DNA of 64,000 bases from Voacanga thouarsii. Lineage: Eukaryota > Streptophyta > Magnoliopsida > Gentianales > Apocynaceae. Positions 45,381-55,283 of the stretch are shown piece by piece; the first letter of the stretch is position 1, and every line of letters begins with the position of its first letter. The translations under genes and the position numbers were made by a program. The stretch is taken from assembly GCA_026120185.1 (NCBI GenBank), contig JANUWF010001937.1, forward strand, positions 2,790,001 through 2,854,000, given 5' to 3'. Under the pieces are notes generated by a model. The model ran no database searches, had not been told where the DNA came from, and saw nothing but the letters and a program-made list of their open reading frames with translations.

Positions 45381-45875
45381 TATCTAGAGTCCATATCAAT
45401 GGTAGGATCAACTTCCAATTGGATTGTTGATTCAAGAGCCACTGATCATATCTGTAACGCCTTGCAGGGGTTTAGAAAGATAAGAAGACTCAAGAAGGCC
45501 GAACATGGACTTCGAGTGGGTACTGGAGCACAAGTCTGGGCCCTTGCAGTGGGAGAGCTGGATCTTATTTTTTATTGTAATAAGATAGTGGTTTTAAAAG
45601 ACATTTTATATGTACCTGGTTTTCGTTAGAATTTGATTTCGGTTGCAAAACTTATTAATCAAGGATATTACGTATCTTTTCATTACGGTATTTCTATCGG
45701 TAGAGATGGAGAAATTTTATGTACTTGGGCACATGTATGGAAATTTGTTCTTTTTAAACCCTATTAACAACCAATCAAATAACGCTCTGTCCGAACCTTT
45801 AACTAAGAAGAGAAAGACCAATATCAATGATTCATACCTTTGGCACTCGAGGTTGGGTCATATTAACTCAACCGA
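45381..45875 (+). pseudogene. C3 protease, inactive
   Basis: It continues the gag frame. WIVDSRATDHICNALQGF stands for the family WIVDSGATDHI: the catalytic Asp is kept but Gly is replaced by Arg. FR-stop-NLISVAKL carries a TAG for Gln at 45627-45629. A 1-nt insertion near 45725 (ACTTGGGCAC against ACAGGGCAC in C1) and another near 45873 move the frame twice. The C-terminal text GHMYGNLFFLNPINN and YLWHSRLGHINS leads into integrase. Confidence 0.8.
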
Positions 45876-46900
45876 GGATTCGGAGGCTAATCCATGATGG
45901 GCCTTTGGGCTCATTGAGATTGGAAAGTTGGCCTCGGTGTGAATCCTGCCTGATGGGAAAAATGACCAAAAAGTCTTTTACACCAAAGGCGGATAGAGCC
46001 AAGGAGGTGTTGAGTCTTGTTCACACTGATGTGTGCGGTCCATTGTCTACACCAGCTAGGGGAGGTTTTGAGTACTTCATCACGTTCACAGATGATTGTA
46101 CGAGGTATAGTTACATTTACCTGATGAGACGCAAGTCTGACTCTTTTAACAAGTTCAAAGAGTTTAAGGCTGAAGTGGAGCGTCGGACGGGTAAATTAAT
46201 CAAAACCTTACGATCGGATCGTGGTGGAGAGTACCTCCTAGGTGAATTCAAGGACTACATGGTACATCATGGAATAGTATCCCAACTCTCTGCGCCGGGA
46301 ACCCCCCAGCAGATCGGAGTAGCTGAGAGAAGGAATAGCACATTGATGGAAATAGTCCGAAGCATGATGTCTCATGCTACTCTTCCAGTGTCCTTTTGGG
46401 GATATGCCCTGGAAACAGCGGCATATATGCTGAACTTGGTGCCTTCCAAGTTAGTACCAAGGACTCCCTATGAGATGTGGACTGGGCGTAAGCCAAGTCT
46501 GAATCATCTCAGGATTTGGGGGTGTCCAGCTTATGTACTGATCAAAGGAGACAAGTTGGAACCAAGATCAGAATTATGCTATTTTGTTGGGTATCCAAAA
46601 GGGACAAAAGGAGGCTACTTTTATCATCCTAAGGAGCAGAAGGTACCAGTCAGTACCCATGCAAGATACTTAGAAGATGATCAAAGTACTTTCACTAAAG
46701 GTTCAACGAGGTTGGAACTGCAGGAGAAGTTATCTATGGAATCAACTTCTACTGACCCGATTTTGGAACAAGAAGAGGCACAGCCTCAAGAGCCTGTGCA
46801 AATGGAGCCTCGTCGTAGTGGGAAAGTGTCTAGGGTTCCGGATAGATGGACTGGAGAAGCCTTTGAGCTGGTTTCCGACCATCAGGAACAAGACCCCGCT
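45876..46900 (+). pseudogene. C3 integrase (within an 800-residue open frame)
   Basis: Part of the long frame 45827-48229. Zinc-binding end: CESCLMGKMTKKSF. Catalytic core: HTDVCGPLSTPARGGFEYFI (first Asp), RSDRGGEYL (second Asp), then APGTPQQIGVAERRNSTLME (Glu; the usual TPQQNGVAERR has Asn to Ile). Then SFWGYALETAAYMLN, RTPYEMWTGRKPSLNHLRIWGCPAYV and the YFVGYPKGTKGGYFYHP C-terminal part. All three catalytic acids are present. The domain itself is intact but sits in a broken polyprotein. Confidence 0.88.
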
Positions 46901-47965
46901 AGATACGAGGAGGCTATTGCTGATGCCGATGCAAATCTGTGGCATGAAGCAATGAAAGCCGAGATTGAGTCTATGTACCTCAATCAGGTTTGGGATCTTG
47001 TAGCTTCACCTGAAGGGATAAAACCTATTGGGTGCAAGTGGGTATACAGGAGGAAGAGAGGAGCGGATGGGAAGGTGGAAACCTTCAAAGCTAGGCTTGT
47101 GGCAAAAGGGTATACTCAGAAAGAAGGTATCGACTATGAGGAAACCTTTTCCCCAGTAGCCATGCTTAAATCCATTCGCATCCTCCTTGCCATCGCCTGT
47201 CACTATGACTACGAGATATGGCAAATGGATGTCAAGACGGCATTCTTGAATGGCCATCTTAGCGAAGACATCTATATGTCCCAACCGGAAGGCTTCATTG
47301 CTAAAGGCCAGGAACACATAGTTTGCAAGCTTAAGAAGTCCATTTATGGACTTAAGCAGGCATCAAGAGCATGGAACATTCATTTTGATGAGACTGTAAA
47401 GTCCTATGGTTTTATTCAAAACGAAGATGAACCATGCATGTACAGGAAACTTGAAGGCATCAATGTGGTTTTTCTTGTCCTGTATGTGGATGACATTCTA
47501 CTCATTGGAAATGATGTAGGGACATTGTCATCTACAAAGGTTTGGCTGTCTAGTCAATTCAGTATGAAGGACTTGGAAGAAGCCAGCTACATTCTCGGGA
47601 TTAGGCTTCTTAGAAATAGGAAGCAGAGAATGTTAGGATTATCCCAAGCGACATACATTGACAAGATGCTGGCCAAGTACAGCATGGACTCATGCAAGGG
47701 AGCTCTCATCCCTTGCAGACAAGGGTTGTCATTTTCTTCGAATGACTGTCCTAAGTCTCAAGAAGAAAAGGACAGAATGAGTAGGATTCCCTACGCTTCG
47801 GCTATGGGAAGTCTCATGTACGCTATGCTGTGTACTAGGCCAGATATCTATTTTGCCGTGGGCTTAGTTAGCAGATATCAGTCAAACCCAGGGGAGGTTC
47901 ATTGGCAAGCAGTAAAGCATATTCTCAAGTACCTCAAGGGAACGAGAGATTATATCTTCGGTTTA
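46901..47965 (+). pseudogene. C3 reverse transcriptase (domain open)
   Basis: Same frame as integrase. WHEAMKAEIESMYLNQVWDL, GCKWVYRRKRGADGKVETFKARLVAKGYTQ, the DYEETFSPVAMLKSIR block, WQMDVKTAFLNGHLSEDIYM, KLKKSIYGLKQASRAWN, then YVDD at 47483-47494 with both Asp, LGLSQATYIDKMLAKYSMDS and SAMGSLMYAMLCTRPDI. A net 2-nt insertion near 47955-47970, relative to C1, shifts the frame before RNase H. The RT domain has no internal stop and could be active if made, but upstream stops prevent this. Confidence 0.9.
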
Positions 47966-48468
47966 CTGAGGTCGATGATTTGGTTCCTACGGGATACACG
48001 GACTCAGACTTCCAGGCGGATAAGGATGAGAGAAAATCCACTAGTGGATATGTCTTCACCTTGTCTGGAGGAGCAATTTCATGGAGTAGTATCAAGCAAT
48101 CTTGTATTGCTGACTCAACCATGGAAGCTGAGTATGTGGCAGCTTCGGAGGCGTCTAAGGAAGCAGTCTGGCTCCGGAAGTTTCTTTCAAAACTTGGAGT
48201 CGTACTACATATGGATAGGCCGGTTGTGATGTATTGCGACAACACTGGAGCGGTGTCGCAATCTAAGGAGCCTCGGAACCACAAGAAGGGGAAACACATC
48301 GAGAGGAAGTACCACCTGATCCGGGATTTCATCCAGAGACGGGAAGTCGTGGTGGAGCATATTACCTCAGAAAACAATCTAGCAGACCCATTCACCAAGC
48401 CTTTGGCTGAGAGAGTCTTCAAGAGACACTTAGACGCCATAGGGGTGGGCACCTATAGACTTACCTAG
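47902..48468 (+). pseudogene. C3 RNase H, shifted frame
   Basis: Open from 47902 and meaningful from about 47965: GYTDSDFQADKDERKSTSGYVF (catalytic Asp), GGAISWSSIKQSCIADSTMEAEYVA (Glu), YCDNTGAVSQSKEP (Asp), KGKHIERKYHLIRDFI, NNLADPFTKPLAERVFKRHL, ending GTYRLT. This is the normal C-terminus of the copia polyprotein, 22 bp before the 3' LTR. Only the frameshift separates it from RT. The minus-strand ORF 47934-48452 is a shadow. Confidence 0.88.
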
Positions 48469-48478
48469 TCTTAGAGTG

Positions 48479-48490
48479 CAAGTGGGAGAT
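48479..48490 (+). promoter_or_regulatory. Polypurine tract of C3
   Basis: CAAGTGGGAGAT directly before TGTTGGATTG. Confidence 0.85.
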
Positions 48491-50523
48491 TGTTGGATTG
48501 TATGCCCTCTTAGACTAGGTTTCTGATGTAAAATCGAATTATTTAATAAAAGAATTCATTTTCAGAAATTATTTGTGAATTTACTTTTTGTTTGTGCACG
48601 ATTTTCGTTTGGAACAGACTCATTGTGTTTAAATAAGTGATCCATGTGAATGGTGGTCTTTCACAGTAAGGTATGGATCACGGGTTATTTAATACATAAA
48701 CATTTTTTCTTAACCTATTGATGAGACTGGGAACCTCATCATGTTTAGGTTATTATATTATGAATTCCAAATGGGGAATGGCTTACCTTTAGCCAGTGGG
48801 TAGTCCACTCACTTCATGACATAAGCGTATTTCGAATACGTAGAACAGGACCTGTAGTAGTGGTTTCTCAAAGTACTATATGGTAGAAACCTAGACTACT
48901 ACCGCTACAGCGTGGACTAGTACTCTACGACTTGAGTATGAGTTGGTGGTCTAGCGAAGTTGGAAGCATATACTTTGATTTGCTGTAGTTGAGGTTCTAT
49001 CATAGGGCCAATATACTTGCATGTTGGGTATGTGTGACTAGTTAGTTAAGACAGACTTATGCATGATAGTTTCTGCACTATATCGCCCCTTGTGGTTGTC
49101 CGAATGGTCTAAATTATCCAGGGCCCTGGGAAACATGACTTGGATGTTTTCTTTAGGGTAGCTCCCTTGGAAAGTGGAAACACTCCAGGAAGTCGTGGAT
49201 CATTGGACTAGAAGCCTAAGGATGGTAGATGTCATTTTGAGGGGTGTTAGTACACTTCTTCCTCTCTAAATGTACGGCGATGTGTAGAGGGGTATTTTAG
49301 TCATTTCACCTGTAGGTCGGAGACTTTGCTAACGCAGCATTGTCCTTTGGGTCAATATTTTCTTATGGTGATATTAGGAAATATTTAAAATGCAAAATAC
49401 AGCTATTTATATAGCAGGGGTATTTTGGTCATTTTAGCAGCCAAGGCAATGTGTCTTTTTTGTCCTCGGGATAGCCCGTAAGTCCTAACTATTTTTGGGT
49501 TGAGGAATTGGTCTTAGTTGAAGAGAATTTTGTTTTATTTTGTTTATTTTATTTTATTCAGGAAGTCTAATTTATTATTGGACTGGAATAAAATAAATAA
49601 ATAAATAAATAAAATAGGAGTTGAGAGAAATTAATTATCTAGTGTATTTGGTTAATTAATTATTCAGGGTCTAGGTCCAGTATGAATAATTAAGAAATTA
49701 ACCTGGGCTTAAACTAGGGGAAATAATTAATGTTTAATTATTTATTGGGTTATTTATGTAGGCCCAAGAAATAAATAATTAAAGATTAATTATTATGGTT
49801 CATTTGGGCTTATTAATTATTTATTGGGTTACTTATGTAAGCCCAGAAAATAAATAATTAATATTTATTATTTTGGGCCTTTTGGGTCCAAGAAAAATAA
49901 TAAATATTTATCTGGCCCAATAGCTTGGACCTTAGGGTTTTTTCCAAATACGGTTAAGAGGAGTTTAAGGTTAGGCCAAACTGTTTCTCAGGATAACATC
50001 CGGGTATTTTGAAATCCCGAGAATATGTTTATCAGAGATTGAGAGACCTAGTTTAGGCAAAAAACCTAAACAACTCTTTGAAAAGGAAAACCCCTAATTT
50101 TTCCTTTCCCAAGCCACACCTCACGTGGGTCTCTCTCTCAAGGTCTCTCTCATTCTTCTTGTTTTTCTCTTGTTCTTTGCTAATCAATAGCGAAAGAACT
50201 AAGGAGTTTTGAGATCGTTCCTCTTCACCATAGTCTTCACCAACTAGAGGTTAGGCTGAGGAATATCCCGAGAGCTGGAGAGCTAAGCGTTAATGCAAAC
50301 AAGACGAAGTCGAAGGCTAGCAGGTGTTCAACCGGAAGCTCCTTCAAGTGTGCAAAGCGAGGCGATTCCAGCCGTTCAATCTGTTCCTACGCAACCTAGG
50401 AGGGTTAAGGAACGCAAAGGTATGATCTTCACGCTTCCGCATGGCCTTTATGGCTCGCGGTTTAATTTTTCTCTCTGGTTTTTTTTTCTCGTCCATGGCT
50501 CCCTGTTTCTGCATTTTCCATCA
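48491..50523 (+). repeat. 3' LTR of C3
   Basis: 2033 bp, nearly the same as the 5' LTR; CAACA duplication follows. It carries the leader-exon frame with an intact donor-like site. Confidence 0.92.
50293..50419 (+). CDS. Putative leader exon, C3 3' LTR copy (donor intact)
   Basis: Differs from the 5' LTR copy mainly at the end: RRVKERK then AAAG|GTATGATC (exon end 50419). A downstream reading to 50601 is read-through into flanking DNA. It shows that the element that inserted here carried, at least in one LTR, a usable donor. Confidence 0.5.
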
Positions 50524-50672
50524 CAACACTCGTTAATTCCCTATACTTTGCTTACAATGAGTATACTTGCTCGTATATATAATTTGGGATTAATGTTTTA
50601 ATTAAAACTTGGCAAAGGGATGTATTTAAATTTAATGATTTTTATACACCCAAAATTTACACGTCAAGTTTT

Positions 50673-50685
50673 TGGTGCCGTTGTC
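50673..50685 (+). promoter_or_regulatory. Primer-binding site after LTR2
   Basis: TGGTGCCGTTGTC, two changes from TGGCGCCGTTGCC. Confidence 0.78.
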
Positions 50686-51035
50686 AGGGAACATTATCAT
50701 GAAAGCTTGTATTTCATTGATTTAACCATGTTTGTATGTATATATATCTATATGTTAATATGTATATATGTTCTTTGTGTAACTAAGTTCCACATCTTGT
50801 TGCATATATAGATGTTCCTTAACTCACAAACTTGATTCAGTATTGTACTTTGCCTGTATTATACTAACAATATTTGTAAATATCCCTAACTTTTGTTTTC
50901 TTAAGTACTCTATGGATCTTTAAGTCTTTTTATTATGGTTTTATTTTGTTTTTTATTTGTTTAAAATTTGGAATTTTTTTATTTTTCTTTTCGATTTTAT
51001 TTTTCTTTTCCTTTGAGTGCGAGGTGAACATCATC

Positions 51036-51850
51036 ATGGACAATTATTTTTGGGCATAAGATCAAATAAGTTACATTGTTGTAGGTTGGCAAAGTTACAA
51101 GCTCACATTGATGTTTTTAGTGAGACATCATTAAAAGCATTAGTGAATTCTTTTGTTACCAATACAAATGCATCTGCTCAATGGCTTGAAGAAGCTTCCC
51201 AACGATTGTGCGTTCAAAGGACAAAATTAGCTAAGATTGTTGGAGAGACTCATGTGTTCATGCTGGCCCATACAATTGACCATGGAAAAGAGGGAGGCTA
51301 TGAGGAGTAATTGTACGATGTGGCAAAAAAGGTATTCGATTCTACTGTATGTGTTAATAATTCTAACTTCTCTTTGTCACTTGATCTTTTAGGTTCTTTT
51401 CAATCCATGAAGCATAAGGATGCCAATGATGATGTCTTGAGTTTAATATACCTCAAGGAGTTGGATTTTTCAAAGCTACATCCTAAGAAGTTCTTAGAGA
51501 ATTGTGGTAATTTCTACCATTCACCCTATTTAAAAGGAGGCAACTTAGTTATATATGTAGATATTGCCTTGGAAAGTAAGGATTTCTTATTCCCAACTTT
51601 AAAATATACTCTACTAGGTTCAAAGGGGAATTTCAATTGTGACAAATCTTTTGAAGGGATAAGCGATTATTCTCATGTTTACACACTGTTTAGACAAAAT
51701 TTACATATTTGTGTTAGAAAATTGATTTGTATATCTAAAAAGGTGCTACAGAAGGAGGGTTATGCTTTTACTTTCATTGTAACTACTATTTTCCATGAAA
51801 AAACCCTCTCCTCTTTCTACATTCATCATGCCTATCTTCTACTTTGAGCT
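51036..51850 (+). pseudogene. Array unknown ORF, internal copy 3 (best preserved)
   Basis: Starts at ATGGACAATTATTTTTGG (51036). A stop and small indel occur near 51056-51090; then the frame is open from about 51090 to 51847 except for one TAA at 51308-51310, which is CAA (Gln) in copy 2. Segments: RLAKLQAHIDVFSETSLKAL, WLEEASQRLCVQRTKLAKIV, SMKHKDANDDVLSLIYLKEL, SKGNFNCDKSFEGISDYSHV, LRQNLHIC-type text, and a C-terminal FYIHHAYLLL. About 265-270 residues, with a likely helical N-terminal third and several Cys in the C-terminal half. No family recognised. Confidence 0.55.
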
Positions 51851-53334
51851 TTAATCTCTTTTTTAAAGATTTGATGAGGAAGCATGATGAGCGGAAAGAG
51901 TTTATATCTTTGTTTTGTGTTTGGTTTTGTTAAGTGTTTTGTTTTTCCTCCCCTAAATAAGGAAAATATTTTCCAGCTTAAGTATGGGGGAGTGAGTCAT
52001 GTCTTTATTTCATTTATTAGGATTTTTAGTATTTTTCTGTAGTTTGTTTTCTTGTATTTAAGTGTGTCTTTATTTTGTTGTTATTTTCCATGTACTTTTA
52101 TTTGCGTTTTCTTCTGTAGGTCAAAATAAAATCCTCTTGGACCAGCTCTTTTTTTTTTTTCCATGTTTTAACATTTATTGGAGGCTATTGCACTTGGAGA
52201 GTATTGCTTGACTACCTTTTTATGATTTTTGGTCTCCTTGGCTTTGCTTTCTTTGTTATATTTTTGGGCACTGAGGACAATGTCTAGTTTAAGTGTGGGG
52301 GGAGAGTTTAGCATTGAAAATATTTTCCATATACATTTTAGCTAAACTTTTTGTGAAATTTTTTAAAACTTTTTTTGATTTTCATTGCTTTAGCAAGGTT
52401 ATAATTATCTTTCTTACTTGGGATATAAGTTTTATCATTTATTTAGTGGATTTTTATCAATGGAATGGTCTATTGGATGGGATTTTTAAGACTTGAGAAT
52501 TTGAGTTAATCTTGTTTATGAATTAGTGTTTGAGTATTATTTGACTCCTCTAGTTCGAATGTGGAGACTATGATGAATATAGGGAAAGCTTTGTCTAACT
52601 CTTGTACTATGGGTTTAAACTTTTCTTAGCTTTAAGTTGTGATGAGGAATGTGAGGGAAAAAAAAATTTGAGTGGAAAAATTGTGGAAAAGTATTGATTG
52701 TGAGTTGAAGATTGAGAAAAATGAGTTCATTGTTGTTTCATCTTTGAGGGTGAAGCCAAATGTTTTTGCTTGATTGTGGGGGCCAATACGGATAGTGAAG
52801 TGAAATTCACTTTCTTGAGCCTATTAGTTCCCAAAGGTAAAAGAAAGAAAAAAAAAAGTGTTGAAAATATGATGAGTGATGACTATAAGGTGGCCAACTG
52901 CGTGAATAGAAATCCATTCACTTGAGGCTATTAATTCCCTAAGTCATTGAAAATTTGAGAAAAAATTGGAGTGTTTTCCTAACATCATGACTTAAGTTGT
53001 GCAATTTTTAGATGTATAATGCCTGAGTTGGTAAGTAGCTTGACTTGTTTGATACATGTTGTCTATGTTTTTGCTTAAAGGGTGAAATAATTTTCTTCGA
53101 CTAGAGTATAACTTGATTAATTTGACTTCAGGAGTTTTGTTATGTCTTATCAAATGTTTCAAATTGTAATTGTTTTCAAAGGGTTAGATGAATGGAAAAA
53201 GTTCTATACAAAGTTTGAAGGGAAGTTATAAGCCTTGTTATGATTTGAAAGAAAAAAAGCTTATTTTTTCTTGATAATTTTTTCATTTAAGTGTTTTGCT
53301 TGAGGACAAGCAAAACTTTAAGTGTGGAGGAATG
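51851..53334 (+). other. 3' part of internal domain 3 with polypurine tracts
   Basis: Non-coding. Tracts at 51979-51994 (TAAGTATGGGGGAGTG), 52288-52306 (TTTAAGTGTGGGGGGAGAG, preceded by CTGAGGACAATG) and 53319-53332 (AAGTGTGGAGGAATG, directly before LTR3). Otherwise AT-rich with no gene. Confidence 0.6.
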
Positions 53335-53755
53335 TGATAAGGGCTAAATTCATCACTATTTTTCTTTTTATTAGAGGTTAATTTGATATACTTTTAATGT
53401 AACAACTAGGAATATTCCTTCCTATTTGATATTTTGCTTGTGGAAAGTATTTTTGATAAATTTGTGCAGAATTGAGTTGATTTTTAGCAAAACTAAAAAA
53501 AATTCCAGCATGTATCTGGTGCCAGGTTTGGCCACAGCACTAAGTGCCAATCTAATACCGAAGAATAGAGAAAAATAGAGCAATATTAAAGAGGAAAACC
53601 AGAATGCACTTAGCTCCTGGTAGGTCGAGGTGTCTAGGCGCCAGGTCCGGTCTGTTCTGTATGAATTCTGTGTACGAAATTGGTATCATTTAAAGGATTT
53701 TGGTATTTTCCGAATCCTAGTCGGCCAAGACTTCTCAAGCAACGAATTTTGGAAT

Positions 53756-54535
53756 TGAAAAACCTTAGAGGGGGGGGGGGTGAATAAGGTTTTTGGTGAA
53801 CTAAAAATTTTCCAATCGTCTGATATATAAAATAATGATGATCATCAAGTTTCTTAGACCAACATTATGGTGACAAAGAAAGCTATCCAATAACACTTTG
53901 GGATATATCCAGATTCAGACTAAAGTAGGAAAAATAATGCAGTCAATGATGTATGCAAAGAAATGAGACACGGAATTTATAGTGGTTTGATCTACTAAGA
54001 TCTACGTCCACTACCTTAAGATTACGCTTAAGGATTTTCAAACAGATTTCATTTACTTAACTTAATGAAATCAAACTGTACCACATACAAGAGAGGATCC
54101 AAAAGGTAAGTCTAAAATGACACTTTTTCTAGAAGAAACAATTCAATATTGTTTACAGGATTTTAGATGAATCTTTTGGATGTAGAATCATCCAAACTAC
54201 TCAATCCAAAATTCTGAGATTTTCAAAAATTTGAAATCTTTTTCTTTGTGTGCTTCAAGGTAAAAATCAATTGAATCAAAAGGTAAAGAGACATAAGAAT
54301 TAATAAAAGATACCTTAATAATACTTCCTAGTATAAAGTTCTTCTTATTAGGACTCCTTAGTATACAACCTAATAAACTTTAAACTTTATTAGATCTCCC
54401 ATATTTTAATTCGTTGCTCAAGAATTTCTTAACAATCAGATTTGAATCCCTTAGAAGAACTGAGGTCAAACATGTCCTATCACATATAGATTACACAAGT
54501 TAGTTCACATCAATGTTTGTCTTAAGTCAAATTAT
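53756..54535 (-). repeat. 3' LTR of C5, internally deleted
   Basis: Matches the 5' LTR (62173-63353) except for about 380 bp missing after GAGAGGATC near 54099 (equivalent to 62512-62890). Homology stops near 54535, about 35 bp before the expected LTR start. It has an expanded run of 11 G at 53770-53780 (5 in the 5' LTR). Confidence 0.75.
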
Positions 54536-54640
54536 CCCATTATTCCAAAAGTAGTTTCCAGTAATCATATTTAGTTAAGCAAAATTCATATTTTCAGTCA
54601 TAGCTAATTATTTCAGTAACTAACCCAAAATTTTCAGACA

Positions 54641-54933
54641 GTATCAATATCTATTCATGTCTTCCTAGTCATTCAGATCAGTTTAAGTAGACACTTTCCA
54701 GTCATTCATATTAGTTCATATCAATCTCATATTTTGACCAAGTATCAATATCAGTTTATATCTTCCTAGTTATTCAGATCAATTCAAGCAGACACTTCCC
54801 AGTCATTCATATCAATCTCATATCTTAACCAATTATCAATATTAGTTCATATCTTCTTAGTCATTCAGATCAGTTCAAGCAGACACTTCCCACTCATTCC
54901 TATCAGTTCATATCAATCTCATATCTTAACCAA
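54641..54933. repeat. Three tandem repeats of about 100 bp near the C5 3' LTR
   Basis: Units 54641-54741 (101 bp), 54742-54832 (91 bp, lacks one AGTTCATATC-like decamer) and 54833-54933 (101 bp). Shared text: TATCAATAT, ATTCAGATCA, AGACACTT, CATTCATAT, CAATCTCATAT. Not present in the 5' LTR. Confidence 0.85.
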
Positions 54934-54937
54934 TATC

Positions 54938-54949
54938 TTCTCCCCCCTT
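54938..54949 (-). promoter_or_regulatory. Candidate polypurine tract of C5
   Basis: Minus strand AAGGGGGGAGAA; a second purine run (CAAAGGGAGAGAAAG) is at 54959-54973. If it is the tract in use, the 3' LTR would start near 54933 and include the tandem repeats. The 5' LTR start does not agree with this, so the border stays open. Confidence 0.5.
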
Positions 54950-54973
54950 AACCAATATCTTTCTCTCCCTTTG

Positions 54974-55283
54974 TCATCAATCAAAAAGAGTAATAATAGA
55001 AAGGAAGCTGAAGAAATAGAATATGGATAGACAGGAAATAGTTAAAATTTAAGCAGTATGTAGAATTTAAGCAGTTATCCTTGTGCATAATTAAGGACAG
55101 GAAAGTAAATTGTTCTATTGCAAAAAGTAAATTGTTTATGATATTAGAGAGAAATATCAACTAAAGGTCATCCTGCCAAACTGGTCTTCTTAGGAAATGT
55201 TAATTGTTTCAACCTTTGATCTGGCACCTTTTCTTGAGTGTTGACCAGCAATCCTATTGATTTTCTTTTAACCACAATATGTT
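54974..55283. other. C5 spacer between extra ORF and polypurine tract
   Basis: 310 bp AT-rich sequence without ORF or recognised motif. Confidence 0.5.

Larger units (their letters stand above)
40783..50523 (+). mobile_element. Complete Ty1/copia element C3 (Angela/BARE-like)
   Basis: 9741 bp: 5' LTR 40783-42809, primer site, leader of 1.75 kb, gag 44563, protease, integrase, RT, RNase H to 48468, polypurine tract, 3' LTR 48491-50523. Perfect CAACA duplications (40778-40782 and 50524-50528). About six differences in the first 290 bp of the two LTRs, so much younger than C1. The coding region has two in-frame stops and three frameshifts, so it is defective. Motifs (YVDD, LGLSQATYIDKMLAKYSMDS, IPYASAMGSLMYAMLCTRPD) and layout fit the Angela/BARE group. 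Confidence 0.93.
39513..50666 (+). repeat. LTR2 of the array, split by C3
   Basis: 39513-40782 and 50529-50666, together about 1408 bp; the CAACA duplication surrounds C3. It starts TGATAGGGGC and ends CACGTCA before a primer site. C3 sits in the U5 side about 140 bp before the LTR end. The frame 39542-40027 on the minus strand is not a gene. Confidence 0.85.

Noticed and set aside
47934..48452. 172-residue minus-strand ORF, and similar ones at 45089, 46742, 47006, 25766 and 26037
   Set aside because: Antisense shadows of gag, RT and RNase H of C3 and C1.
54641..54933. CRISPR-like array
   Set aside because: The units are contiguous about 100-bp tandem repeats without unique spacers, inside a plant retroelement.
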